Source: Ruminiclostridium sp. (lineage in GTDB: Bacteria > Bacillota > Clostridia > Oscillospirales > Ruminococcaceae). Taken from it: a stretch of DNA of 33,484 nucleotides. The DNA lies in assembly GCA_017942025.1 (NCBI GenBank), contig JAGAVH010000056.1, positions 1 to 33,484 of the forward strand, given 5' to 3'. Of this stretch, positions 1-7,963 are shown one piece after another (position 1 is the stretch's first letter; every line of letters starts with the position of its first letter). A program made the translations under genes and the position numbers. The notes beneath the pieces are model-generated. The model did not search any database. It saw nothing but the letters and a program-made list of their open reading frames with translations, and was not told where the DNA came from.

Positions 1-1014
1 CGTGAGCATTTTTCTCCAGAAATAATATGGGAAAAAAGAAGCTTTGTATTTGATGATAAGATTTTTGGAGTAGTATATACTCATTCTGCAAAAGAAAAAC
101 CAATTATATGTAAAAAAGATGAAGGCGAACTAAGAAAATCTGCTATATATTATCGATACAATTCTCAAAATTCTGAAATTGACTATCCTGAATTGCACGC
201 TATTATTGAATTTGAGAAGCAAAAAATCAATGAACAATGGATGAAAACTATTCGACAAATTGGAGATTCTGGCATTACAAGAACTGCGTTATTAGACCTT
301 AATAGTGGAAAAATGACTGGTGCAAACACATCCTTGTATGTTGATGAAACATTGCTTGACGAAATTGCGTTTGTACAAGAAGGCTCTTTCGTTGAAACAG
401 GTGGTAACCCTGCATTGAAGGTTGTAGGTCAAGTACAAACCGTTGTAGGTGCACAAAGAGTATTAGTAGAACAAGAACGAAATAAAGCTATAAATGCAGA
501 TGAAATTATTAAAAGCTTTATTACTCAAGAAAAAGTCAATAATCCGTTAGAGTTTATAAAACAAATCTGCTATCAAAGTACTGGAAATATGCCAGTTTAT
601 TTCTTTTTAAAACTGGCAGAAAAAAACAATGATGAAGGTCTATCTTTTATCAATCAAATTCCAATAAATTCTGCCGCTAAAGATTTATTAAAACGAAGAA
701 TTACACAACAAGAAGTGAAGTTTTATAGAGTGGCAAACACAAATACTTTTGCCGCAAAACAAAAAAGACTATACATCGAATCAATTATAAACGAAGAATT
801 GATAATCCCTTCCTCTGAACAAGAACTAAAATATTGTTTATCCGCAATAAGAGGAATGGAAAGAGACGAAATCATTCAACATAAGGATTATATATTAAAT
901 GTTGCTTATGAAATATATAGCAACTACTTTAATGATAAACCGTTCTCGTCAATAAAAAGTGAGTTCAGATATATGCTTTGTTGGATTGATGAAGCGATGT
1001 ATATGGAACGTTAG
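1..1014 (+). CDS. AlbA_2/Schlafen-type nucleic-acid-binding protein, 5' end outside window
   Basis: The frame is open from base 1, so the N-terminus lies outside the window; 337 codons and the stop are visible. The first ~65 visible residues look like the end of an AlbA_2 (divergent AAA-4/Schlafen) domain: a GVVYTHS strand, KPIICKK, then GELRKSAIYYRYN, the late signature of that fold. The remaining ~270 residues are charged and mostly helical, with no motif I recognise. AlbA_2 proteins bind nucleic acid and are common in accessory and defence islands, but the role here is unknown. Codons are AT-rich, as in the McrBC-like genes downstream and unlike the chromosomal genes after 7500. A 424-bp repeat begins 39 bp after the stop. 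The family call is moderately sure; the function is not known. Confidence 0.65.
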   Translation, partial: REHFSPEIIWEKRSFVFDDKIFGVVYTHSAKEKPIICKKDEGELRKSAIYYRYNSQNSEIDYPELHAIIEFEKQKINEQWMKTIRQIGDSGITRTALLDLNSGKMTGANTSLYVDETLLDEIAFVQEGSFVETGGNPALKVVGQVQTVVGAQRVLVEQERNKAINADEIIKSFITQEKVNNPLEFIKQICYQSTGNMPVYFFLKLAEKNNDEGLSFINQIPINSAAKDLLKRRITQQEVKFYRVANTNTFAAKQKRLYIESIINEELIIPSSEQELKYCLSAIRGMERDEIIQHKDYILNVAYEIYSNYFNDKPFSSIKSEFRYMLCWIDEAMYMER

Positions 1015-1053
1015 TGGTTATCATTTCTATTTTATGTCAATAATTATAATATA

Positions 1054-1477
1054 TGCAGAAATGTATCACTGGTCTTTGTTGGTCTTTACTTGGTCTTTAT
1101 TGCACGAAAAAAGTTGCAAAAGACTTCTTAATTTTACAAAATCCGACTGTAAATTACCCAAAGCACAGCAGAGTATAAAACAGTCGATATGTGCATTGAT
1201 TACGCTGAATTACCATAATCCACAACAGGTAATTTACAGTAACTTTTAATGCTCAGTTTGACAGCAAGAGATAACATACTGTCATTGCAAACCGCAATGC
1301 TATGCGGAAAATCAGACGTTCAACTTTCAAATGGTCTTTATGTGGTCTTTGGATTTCTCTGTGTGTCAGGATTAAAATCAGAGTGTGTAAAAGCCTCTGC
1401 ATAACCTTAAATCACAAGGGATAATCAACGGATGTCAGACTTGATTTGAAATGAACGGTGCGACTCAAAGAGATAAT
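1054..1477 (+). repeat. Direct repeat, left copy (A)
   Basis: By hand alignment this copy differs from 6980-7405 at about 24 positions plus a 2-base gap. It contains three GGTCTTT motifs at 1071, 1081 and 1092 (10-11 bp steps) and two more at 1333 and 1344, and it ends in a stretch with GAACGGTGCGACTC. Homology starts and stops abruptly at both ends. A 62-codon frame inside is not treated as a gene because most differences between copies change the amino acid. Confidence 0.9.
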
Positions 1478-1494
1478 TATTTTATCAAGAAAAT

Positions 1495-1645
1495 GGCTTG
1501 TTTACAGGGTTTATGCCTTGTTGCAAGCCTTTTTTGATATCCGTTTGATGTCTGAACGATAGAAAAATAGCAAAAAAGCGGTTGATTTTACGGTCAGCCG
1601 CCTTTCATTTTGCAAGAGAAAACCGCCCGATAATATAACGGACGG
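1495..1645 (+). other. Non-coding stretch with three hairpins after repeat A
   Basis: No plausible gene is seen between repeat A and the remnant at 1658. Three hairpins can be drawn. The first pairs ggcttg (1495-1500) with caagcc (1524-1529), followed by six T, and is terminator-like. The second pairs gcggttga (1578-1585) with tcagccgc (1594-1601), with one G-U pair. The third pairs ccgcccg (1623-1629) with cggacgg (1639-1645). They probably are left over from genes lost at this site. Confidence 0.45.
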
Positions 1646-1657
1646 CTTTCAATATAG

Positions 1658-1858
1658 AAATATGCCGATAAAATCAAGACCAATCCTTACTGGAATGTTT
1701 ACAACAAGGCTTACAAGCAGCATTATGCCCGATACCTTAAAAAGAAGATGACGCAGGCTGAGTTTTCAGAGTGGGCGGATTATGCTCTTGAACTCAGAAG
1801 CAAGGCTGAAAATAGCGAGATTGAGTTTGAGGAGTATAGGGTGAGGATTAGGAAGTAG
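1658..1858 (+). pseudogene. Start-less remnant of a small conserved protein
   Basis: After an in-frame stop at 1655-1657 the frame runs 66 codons to TAG at 1856-1858. It has no start at its beginning; the only in-frame ATG is deep inside. The translation contains NPYWNVYNKAYKQHYARYLK followed by a charged helical tail with AEFSEWADYALELRSKAE, which looks like genuine protein sequence. I recall similar NPYWN-YNKAY segments in small proteins near clostridial mobile elements but cannot name the family. It is most likely the 3' end of a gene truncated by insertion or deletion. Codon use is less AT-rich than in the McrBC-like genes, which suggests a different origin. Confidence 0.5.
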
Positions 1859-1937
1859 AGTGAAAATGGTTGTATTTCGCTAAAATCTTTCGTAGTCATT
1901 TGCAACAAGAAAATAGGGAGAAACAACTCAAAATTTG

Positions 1938-1966
1938 TTGCATTTTGTTGTGATTTGTGTTATAAT
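1938..1966 (+). promoter_or_regulatory. Sigma-A promoter of the McrBC-like operon
   Basis: TTGCAT at 1938-1943 and a perfect TATAAT at 1961-1966 are separated by 17 bp. Predicted start is near 1973, giving a ~90-nt leader before the ATG at 2064. AGGAGG at 2051-2056 is the ribosome site. The strong -10 suggests constitutive expression. Confidence 0.7.
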
Positions 1967-2063
1967 ATCAATCGAGAATGGTTATCTATTTTAAATCCAA
2001 TGAGATTTATTAGTTCACTATAAAAGTTCCATTGTTTTAAATTCTCTCTAAGGAGGAAATCTT

Positions 2064-5000
2064 ATGAAACACGAGCAGCTTCTTAATGAGTTGTTTAAAT
2101 TCATTAAGCTTATACCTGATAATATATTATCTGAATGCATAGAAAGTGTCGAATATCCCAATAGGACAGAACGACGAAAATATGATAAATATAAATCCTT
2201 AGACAGTAAAATTCAAGCATTTTTGCAAAATATGCCTTTTAGAGTGCAGTTAATAGAGAATTTGTATGCTCGATATAGTGACAGTACAGATTCTGAAACG
2301 CTTAGTTATGATGAGATTTTATCTGCTATAAATTCTACTAATTACATATCCAAAATCCTGTTAATGTTGCATCGTTGTTGTGATGATGAATTTGACAAAA
2401 AGCATTTTTCTCATTTTATACAATCAGTGCCTTTCCAAAAAACAATCAATAATGAATGGGAAAAAGAGCAAACTGCCATACCGCCTGCTTTAGAAAATAC
2501 TTATGAGGAGAAAAGCAAAATGACATATTATTTAGGATACATTGAATCAAGAAATACCTTTTACAATTTTAAGCCTAAGTTTGTTTATGATGCCAACGAT
2601 GCAGCGATACAAGAACTTAATCAATACGACCTCGAAGATATTTTTCCTATATATGGTTCACTTAATCTTGCTTATAAAATGTTCGGAGAATCACACGAAT
2701 TCTTAAAATCGCTTAATGTAGATAAAGTAGAAGATGTAAGTGATACAAAACCTTGCACAAGCATATATGCTATCAGAATAGAAGAAGATAAGTTAGAGGA
2801 TTCAGGAAACGATAAAATATTAAAGAAGCTCGACTTACAGAAATTATGCGATAATGGCGAAGATTTGAAAGAAAGAATAATTCCTGTTGCTAATTTCAAT
2901 ATGTATAAAATAGTAACACCAAAAGAAAATATCACGAACGAATCTTTTGCCGGGATGATTTTGATTAATGAAAAAGATTATCCTGCAAATGAACCCGTAT
3001 TACTTGAATACGGAAATGAAAGAAAGCTTTTTGGTCCTTTTATTTTGCAAGAACGTTCTATAGATGGCGAAAAATATGTACGTCCCGATATAGCCGCTCG
3101 AAAGTATTATCTTGAATATTTTAGAGAAGATGACTATGAGTTTGTACCTTTTGCAAAACGTCCATATACGCATATGCAGGAATCTGTTTATACTGATATT
3201 GCATATATAAAAACCAAACCTCATTATTATGATGTCATTTCAGATTCGGTTCTTCTTACAAAATTAACTGATTCTATTGATACCAACTTGCTCACTTCCA
3301 ATCCTGACGAATTTGAAAGATTATACTCAACTTCGCCATTCTTAGGGAATATCCCTGTCGAAATACGAAATGAACGTATCGGTAAGATTCAGGAGATTTT
3401 AAAAAACACCACTGAATACGATGATATAAAAAAGAAAGCTTTAAGTACACTTGTAGATAGTATTGACGACAAATTATTAGTAAGTAAAATCCAAGATAGC
3501 AAATTATATAAAGATTTGCAGTCAAAATATACGGATTTACAAAGAAACACTGAGGACTTAAGCGATAAAAATAATACATTAGAAAATGAAAAGAAAAATT
3601 TAGAACAAAAAATCGAACTACTTGAAGCTGAGCGTACTACCATTGACACAACAGCTGTTGATAGTAAAAAAATCGAAGAATTGGAAAACGAAAATATACA
3701 GCTTAAAGACAAATTATCTCTCGTTGAAAAATTCGACGAAATATCAAACAAGTATACTGAGTTGCAAAGTAAATTTTCCGATGAGAAAAAGCTTTATGAT
3801 GCCAAAGTCAGAGAAGTTGACGAAAAAAGTAAGGAACTTCAGGAAATCCAAAATAAAATCAAGGACTTTATTACTGAAGAATTAAATAAAGCCGGTGCTA
3901 CTAAAATGCTTCGTACCGCATTTGACCCGTATATTTCAAACGCAATGATAGAAGCTGCTGGAAATTATCGTGTTGACGAAGAAGCAACCCAATATAAAAT
4001 CATTTCTGATGAAATGTTGAAACTTGAATGTGAAACGATAGAAAAAAATATATTAATTGATTTACTTGTTGAAGGTGTTCAGAAATTTCGTGATTACGAA
4101 AAAAATGATATACTCAATATGTATATTTGTCTTTCACAGAATTTTCTTACTGTATTTTCTGGAGAACCCGGAACAGGTAAAACCTCAATATGTAATATAC
4201 TTGCAAACAGTTTAGGTCTCAATAAATTTGGTTACAACAGCAATATTTCAAAAAATAGATATGTTCCTGTATCAGTCGAACGCGGTTGGTCATCAAAAAG
4301 AGATTTAATAGGATATTTTAATCCGCTGACAAAAAAATACGACAGAAGCAATGCGAAAATCTATGATGGATTAATGATACTGAACGAAGAAAATAAGGAG
4401 TCAAAATTCCCTTACTTAATTCTTCTTGATGAAGCTAATCTCAGCCCCATGGAATATTACTGGGCTGATTTTATGAGAGCTGCTGATAATTCTGAAAACG
4501 ATGTATTTATAAATATCGGTTTAGATAAAGATATTTATATTCCCAAAACTTTACATTTCCTTGCAACTATTAATAATGACCAAACAACAGAACAGCTATC
4601 TCCTCGTCTTATTGATAGAGCGTGGATTGTAAAACTACCAACAAACCGCCGTATTGTAGAAGCGAATGTTAGCGTGGATGAATGCTTTAACAATCGTGTT
4701 TTATGGAGCGATATAGAAAAAGCATTTGTTGTTTCAGAATCTAAAGAAATGTCATTAAAAGCTGTGGCAGAACAAATCTATAAATTGTTTAACGAACACC
4801 ACCTTACGGTTAGCCCACGAGTTCAACAAAGCATAAAGAATTATGTTTGTGTAGCACAAGAAATTATGGAAGACGAAATCGGTGTTACCAAAAAACAAAA
4901 AGCATTAGATTTTGCAATCGTTCAAAAACTTCTGCCTAAAATCAACGGATACTATAAAGATTACGAACTTTTGTTTAAAAAGCTTATTCCAATATGTGAT

Positions 5001-5090
5001 GAAAACAGTTTAAAAATGACAAAAGAAGCACTGATTTCTATGGAAGAATTCCAAAGACAGAATATGGGGTACTGTCAGTATCTTGTTTAA
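2064..5090 (+). CDS. McrB-like AAA+ ATPase with long coiled coil
   Basis: This 1008-residue protein starts at an ATG 7 nt after AGGAGG. Residues 1-475 are an uncharacterised N-terminal region. Residues ~478-610 form a long coiled coil rich in E, K and L heptads. An AAA_5/McrB-type motor follows: Walker A GEPGTGKTS at 700-708, Walker B LLDEAN with D789 and E790, sensor-1 asparagines N837/N838, and candidate arginine finger(s) R848 and R852. The McrB GTPase signature MNTxDR is not intact; the site reads ATINNDQTTEQLSPR, closer to MoxR/dynein-like ATPases, so the nucleotide could be ATP. In McrBC systems this motor drives the nuclease encoded next door, here 15 bp downstream. The N-terminus would be the target-recognition part by analogy. 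The coiled coil recalls CoCoNuT-type type IV systems. Confidence 0.8.
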   Translation: MKHEQLLNELFKFIKLIPDNILSECIESVEYPNRTERRKYDKYKSLDSKIQAFLQNMPFRVQLIENLYARYSDSTDSETLSYDEILSAINSTNYISKILLMLHRCCDDEFDKKHFSHFIQSVPFQKTINNEWEKEQTAIPPALENTYEEKSKMTYYLGYIESRNTFYNFKPKFVYDANDAAIQELNQYDLEDIFPIYGSLNLAYKMFGESHEFLKSLNVDKVEDVSDTKPCTSIYAIRIEEDKLEDSGNDKILKKLDLQKLCDNGEDLKERIIPVANFNMYKIVTPKENITNESFAGMILINEKDYPANEPVLLEYGNERKLFGPFILQERSIDGEKYVRPDIAARKYYLEYFREDDYEFVPFAKRPYTHMQESVYTDIAYIKTKPHYYDVISDSVLLTKLTDSIDTNLLTSNPDEFERLYSTSPFLGNIPVEIRNERIGKIQEILKNTTEYDDIKKKALSTLVDSIDDKLLVSKIQDSKLYKDLQSKYTDLQRNTEDLSDKNNTLENEKKNLEQKIELLEAERTTIDTTAVDSKKIEELENENIQLKDKLSLVEKFDEISNKYTELQSKFSDEKKLYDAKVREVDEKSKELQEIQNKIKDFITEELNKAGATKMLRTAFDPYISNAMIEAAGNYRVDEEATQYKIISDEMLKLECETIEKNILIDLLVEGVQKFRDYEKNDILNMYICLSQNFLTVFSGEPGTGKTSICNILANSLGLNKFGYNSNISKNRYVPVSVERGWSSKRDLIGYFNPLTKKYDRSNAKIYDGLMILNEENKESKFPYLILLDEANLSPMEYYWADFMRAADNSENDVFINIGLDKDIYIPKTLHFLATINNDQTTEQLSPRLIDRAWIVKLPTNRRIVEANVSVDECFNNRVLWSDIEKAFVVSESKEMSLKAVAEQIYKLFNEHHLTVSPRVQQSIKNYVCVAQEIMEDEIGVTKKQKALDFAIVQKLLPKINGYYKDYELLFKKLIPICDENSLKMTKEALISMEEFQRQNMGYCQYLV

Positions 5091-5105
5091 ATAGGATGAT
5101 GAATT

Positions 5106-6923
5106 ATGAGTAGCTTTACACTTCATTTAAAAAATAATAATGATACTACAATTCTTCCGTTGATTCAAAAGGAATCCGAGGAACCTATCAAAGACTATTT
5201 TGATAAAGGAAATGGAGAGTATATATATAATGATTATTATTATTCTCTGCATATAATTGATGAATTAGGCAATGCAGCTCCTGTTGACAAATTGTTTGTT
5301 AATAATGAAATAATTGACGATGTTGCCTTTTTATCTGGACGTAGAGCTTCTTGCATTTTTCTCGAATGTTTTGGAGTAGTAAAAATTGAAGTTATAATCA
5401 ACGGTGAATCTTATATAACACATAATACAAGAATTGTTATGAAAGAAAACGCCATTAGTACCAATATCGTAAATATGATTGATTATATTTATGAGAATTG
5501 CGATGATTATCTGTACGAAGAACATAAACACTCTAAAACTGGCGTGGGCGTGATGCCAAATTCCAATATCTCTATAGATACAAAACTATCGCTACTCGAA
5601 GAAATATATGATGTTTATATCAAAAGTTATCATATTTTGAAACATTCCGCACAAAACAAGCTTATAAACACAAACAAAATCGGTAGCTTTAATGAGTTGC
5701 AAAGCATTAGACAAAATACGATTAATTACATTGTTAATCATCCAGAGGAACTACAACCTGTTAATTACAATTCAGGCATATCTGTAAACAAGCAGTATTA
5801 TGAACCGCAAAAAACTTTAGTGCAATCGGTAGCATATTCCTGTGATATTTATGAAAACCAGGTTTTGGTTGGCTTTTTAAAAACAATTGTACAAGAATTA
5901 GAGGAAATAAAGCTTTCAGTTGAATTTCACAAAAATCAAAATACATCTCCTTATAGGCGAAACGGATATGTTGATTCGGCGTACTACATCTATACTAAGA
6001 ATATGAAAATGCTGAATAGCTATATGGAAGTTCTGAGCGATTGGATAACAAAAATAGAAAAACTTTATATAGAATACAAAAGGATTCTAAACGTTTCAGA
6101 ATTAAATGTTGTTTCTGTTCCAAGATACACCAATATATTCAGACGTATTATGCCATACAATATCGTTTTCGAAAAAATATTGAAATGGTTTAATTGCGGA
6201 AACTATGACTTGTCAAAATCAGACTTGCTGTTAAGCTTTATATCAATCAGCAAGATATACGAGTATTTTTGTTTGATTAAGATTAATCGCACTTTAGAGA
6301 AATGCGGTTATAGTTTGATTTCAGGGTTTCCTTTTAAATACTCGGAAAGCCGATATTATCGTAATACCATATACAATAATACATTTGAATTTTTAAAAGA
6401 TGATACTAAAATTACAGTTTACTATCAGCCGATTATTTATGGTAAAACAAATAATCGTGAAAGGCCGAACGGAATAGGTTTATTTAGGAACACATCAATT
6501 AGCATTACTGACCCTACCGCACTCGCTATGCTCGATGAACGCGAAGCAAAACAGGGTAGTTGCTATACTCCAGATTACCTAATAAAAATCAGTAATAACA
6601 ACAATACAAGTTATCACATACTCGATGCAAAACACAGTAGTCCCAATAATGTCAAACGATATCAGTTACCATATTTAGCGTTTAAGTATCTTTTCTCAAT
6701 AAGCGCTTTCCCAAACGGTGAAAATGTAGATAGTATGTGTATCATTTGTGGTAAAACAACGCACAATTCTTCAGAAAATATATATGACATTGCAGAAACA
6801 ATGGATATTAACGTACATCCTATGGCGCATATATGCAATGTCACAGGTGATGATATCGATAACGATAAAGATTTAATTGAATACATTGGAAAAATCGAAG
6901 AATTAGCTTCTCGGACTATTTGA
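5106..6923 (+). CDS. McrC-like DUF2357 protein with PD-(D/E)xK nuclease core
   Basis: This 605-residue partner lies 15 bp after the ATPase stop, so the two are surely co-transcribed. The N-terminal ~150 residues are beta-rich, as in DUF2357 proteins. The middle is helical, with a stretch around residues 210-330 (KQYYEPQKTLVQSVAYSCDIYENQVL) that matches the DUF2357 pattern. The C-terminal third holds the nuclease signature: P489-D490 in YTPDYLIK, then D507-A508-K509 in YHILDAKHS, the PD-(D/E)xK spacing. It probably cleaves nucleic acid when activated by the upstream ATPase. The target (modified DNA, other DNA or RNA) cannot be read from sequence. A hairpin at 6946-6971 follows the stop. Confidence 0.78.
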   Translation: MSSFTLHLKNNNDTTILPLIQKESEEPIKDYFDKGNGEYIYNDYYYSLHIIDELGNAAPVDKLFVNNEIIDDVAFLSGRRASCIFLECFGVVKIEVIINGESYITHNTRIVMKENAISTNIVNMIDYIYENCDDYLYEEHKHSKTGVGVMPNSNISIDTKLSLLEEIYDVYIKSYHILKHSAQNKLINTNKIGSFNELQSIRQNTINYIVNHPEELQPVNYNSGISVNKQYYEPQKTLVQSVAYSCDIYENQVLVGFLKTIVQELEEIKLSVEFHKNQNTSPYRRNGYVDSAYYIYTKNMKMLNSYMEVLSDWITKIEKLYIEYKRILNVSELNVVSVPRYTNIFRRIMPYNIVFEKILKWFNCGNYDLSKSDLLLSFISISKIYEYFCLIKINRTLEKCGYSLISGFPFKYSESRYYRNTIYNNTFEFLKDDTKITVYYQPIIYGKTNNRERPNGIGLFRNTSISITDPTALAMLDEREAKQGSCYTPDYLIKISNNNNTSYHILDAKHSSPNNVKRYQLPYLAFKYLFSISAFPNGENVDSMCIICGKTTHNSSENIYDIAETMDINVHPMAHICNVTGDDIDNDKDLIEYIGKIEELASRTI

Positions 6924-6945
6924 GTGATTTTGTTTAAATGACAAA

Positions 6946-6971
6946 GAGCCGACCTCAAATGAAGTCGGCTC
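6946..6971 (+). terminator. Terminator-like hairpin after the McrC-like gene
   Basis: gagccgac (6946-6953) pairs perfectly with gtcggctc (6964-6971) around a 10-nt loop, 22 bp past the stop. The T-run is poor (aactt), so efficiency is doubtful. Repeat B starts 9 bp later. Confidence 0.6.
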
Positions 6972-6979
6972 AACTTATG

Positions 6980-7405
6980 TGCAGAAATGTATCACTGGTC
7001 TTTGTTGGTCTTTACTTGGTCTTTATTGCTCGAAAAAAGTTGCAAAAGACCTCTCAATTTTACAAAATCCAACTGTAAATTACCCGAAGCACAGCAGGTT
7101 ATAAAACAGTCGATATGTTCATTGATTACACTGAATTACCATAATCCACAACAAGTAATTTACAGTAACTTTTAATGCTCAGTTTGACAGCAAGAGATAA
7201 CATACCATCCTTGCAAACCGTAGTGTTATGCGGAAAATCAGACGTTCAACTTTCAAATGATCTTTATCTGGTCTTTGGATTTCTCTATGTATCAGGCTTA
7301 AAATCAGAGTGCGTAAAAGACTCTGCATAACCTTAAATCACAAGGGATAATCAACGGTTGTCAGACTCTTGATTTGAAATGAACGGTGCGACTCCAAGAG
7401 ATAAT
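6980..7405 (+). repeat. Direct repeat, right copy (B)
   Basis: This is the second copy of the 1054-1477 repeat, ~94% identical and in the same orientation. GGTCTTT motifs recur at 6997, 7007 and 7018, and the second cluster is partly degraded (GATCTTT then GGTCTTT). It has two extra bases (ct) near 7367 relative to copy A. Sequence after 7405 is unrelated to that after copy A, so 7405 marks one junction of the island with the chromosome. Confidence 0.9.
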
Positions 7406-7462
7406 CAAAGCCCTTACAACGTACTTTACGTACCTTGGGGCAGACAATATTATTTCAACAAC

Positions 7463-7494
7463 AACCCCCTTGTCGCAGGACAAGGGGGTTTTTA
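7463..7494 (+). terminator. Strong terminator without an intact upstream gene
   Basis: aacccccttg (7463-7472) pairs perfectly with caagggggtt (7481-7490), followed by T-rich sequence. No gene lies between the right repeat and this hairpin. It probably belonged to a chromosomal gene displaced or destroyed by the island, or it insulates the next promoter, whose -35 box starts 6 bp after the stem. Confidence 0.75.
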
Positions 7495-7495
7495 T

Positions 7496-7524
7496 TTGAC
7501 ATCCCTTCCATTTAATGCTATAAT
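7496..7524 (+). promoter_or_regulatory. Perfect consensus sigma-A promoter for the DUF6440 gene
   Basis: TTGACA at 7496-7501 and TATAAT at 7519-7524 with exactly 17 bp between them. The transcript starts near 7531. GGAGG at 7539-7543 precedes the ATG at 7551, so the leader is only ~20 nt. High constitutive expression is expected. Confidence 0.85.
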
Positions 7525-7550
7525 ATAATAAAAACTGCGGAGGCACTAAA

Positions 7551-7742
7551 ATGGCATACAACGAAAGATTTATAAAAATTTATTCACAAGGCGTTGCCAA
7601 TATATCGGAAATTTGGGTAGACAGAGTAACAGGTGTAAACTACTTATTCCATGCGGCAGGCTATGGCGGAGGTCTTACCGTACTTCTTGACAAGGACGGA
7701 AAGCCTGTCATCACTCCCCTTCCCGAAAACAACAACAACTGA
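7551..7742 (+). CDS. DUF6440 family small protein
   Basis: This 63-residue protein begins 7 nt after GGAGG. Its sequence runs ERFIKIYSQG, then EIWVDRVTGVNYLFHAAGY, then GGLTVLLDKDGKPVITP. That is the whole DUF6440 pattern: a small beta-rich domain with an I-x-VD-x-TGVNYLF core and a terminal LLDxDGKPV. The family is widespread in Firmicutes and its function is unknown. It has no signal peptide or membrane segment. It is a single-gene unit with a perfect promoter (7496-7524) and its own terminator (7753-7784), so it is probably abundant. Confidence 0.8.
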   Translation: MAYNERFIKIYSQGVANISEIWVDRVTGVNYLFHAAGYGGGLTVLLDKDGKPVITPLPENNNN

Positions 7743-7752
7743 TTTATCATCT

Positions 7753-7784
7753 ATTCCCATCGGCTACATCGGTGGGAATTTTTT
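7753..7784 (+). terminator. Intrinsic terminator of the DUF6440 gene
   Basis: attcccatcgg (7753-7763) pairs with tcggtgggaat (7769-7779; one G-T pair) around a short loop, followed directly by a run of T to 7784. It starts 10 bp after the stop codon. Confidence 0.8.
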
Positions 7785-7884
7785 ACCACATCATTTTACG
7801 CTATCCCTCTTCCACGCTCCGAAATCCCTTTTAGATATTTTTCACAAAAATCCATTTATTTTTCATACATAACAGCGGAACAGG

Positions 7885-7913
7885 TTGACAAAACTAACTT
7901 GATGATATATTAT
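7885..7913 (+). promoter_or_regulatory. Sigma-A promoter of trkA-trkH
   Basis: TTGACA at 7885-7890, 17-bp spacer, TATTAT at 7908-7913. The predicted transcript starts ~40 nt before the trkA ATG. Confidence 0.7.
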
Positions 7914-7963
7914 ATATTATAATTGTGTATAAGATACATTCCATTGCTTTGAAAGGAAACAAC

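Larger units (their letters stand above)
1054..7405. mobile_element. Putative defence cassette bounded by direct repeats
   Basis: The McrBC-like pair and a gene remnant lie between two ~425-bp direct repeats in the same orientation (1054-1477 and 6980-7405). Codon use inside is AT-rich, and ordinary chromosomal genes resume after the right copy. Phased GGTCTTT motifs in both repeats resemble arm-type sites of tyrosine integrases. No integrase or transposase is visible, so the mechanism is an inference. The AlbA_2 gene before the left repeat may belong to a second cassette of the same kind. Confidence 0.5.

Noticed and set aside
1063-1248. 62-codon frame present in both direct repeats (also at 6987-7175)
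   Set aside because: Six of nine base differences between the copies change the amino acid and there is no ribosome site, so it evolves like non-coding DNA.
3389-3751. Long antisense frame across the coiled coil of the McrB-like gene
   Set aside because: Serine/phenylalanine-rich mirror of lysine/glutamate codons on the other strand; typical shadow.
7361-7377. tRNA-Lys(CTT)-like anticodon arm, followed by GGTGCGACTCC that resembles a T-arm
   Set aside because: No D-arm or acceptor stem can be formed, the T-stem does not pair, and copy A has a 2-base deletion in the loop. It may be a decayed attachment-site remnant, but I cannot show this.
7651-7872. 73-codon frame overlapping the DUF6440 gene
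   Set aside because: It lies mostly out of frame within a clear gene and runs through that gene's terminator.
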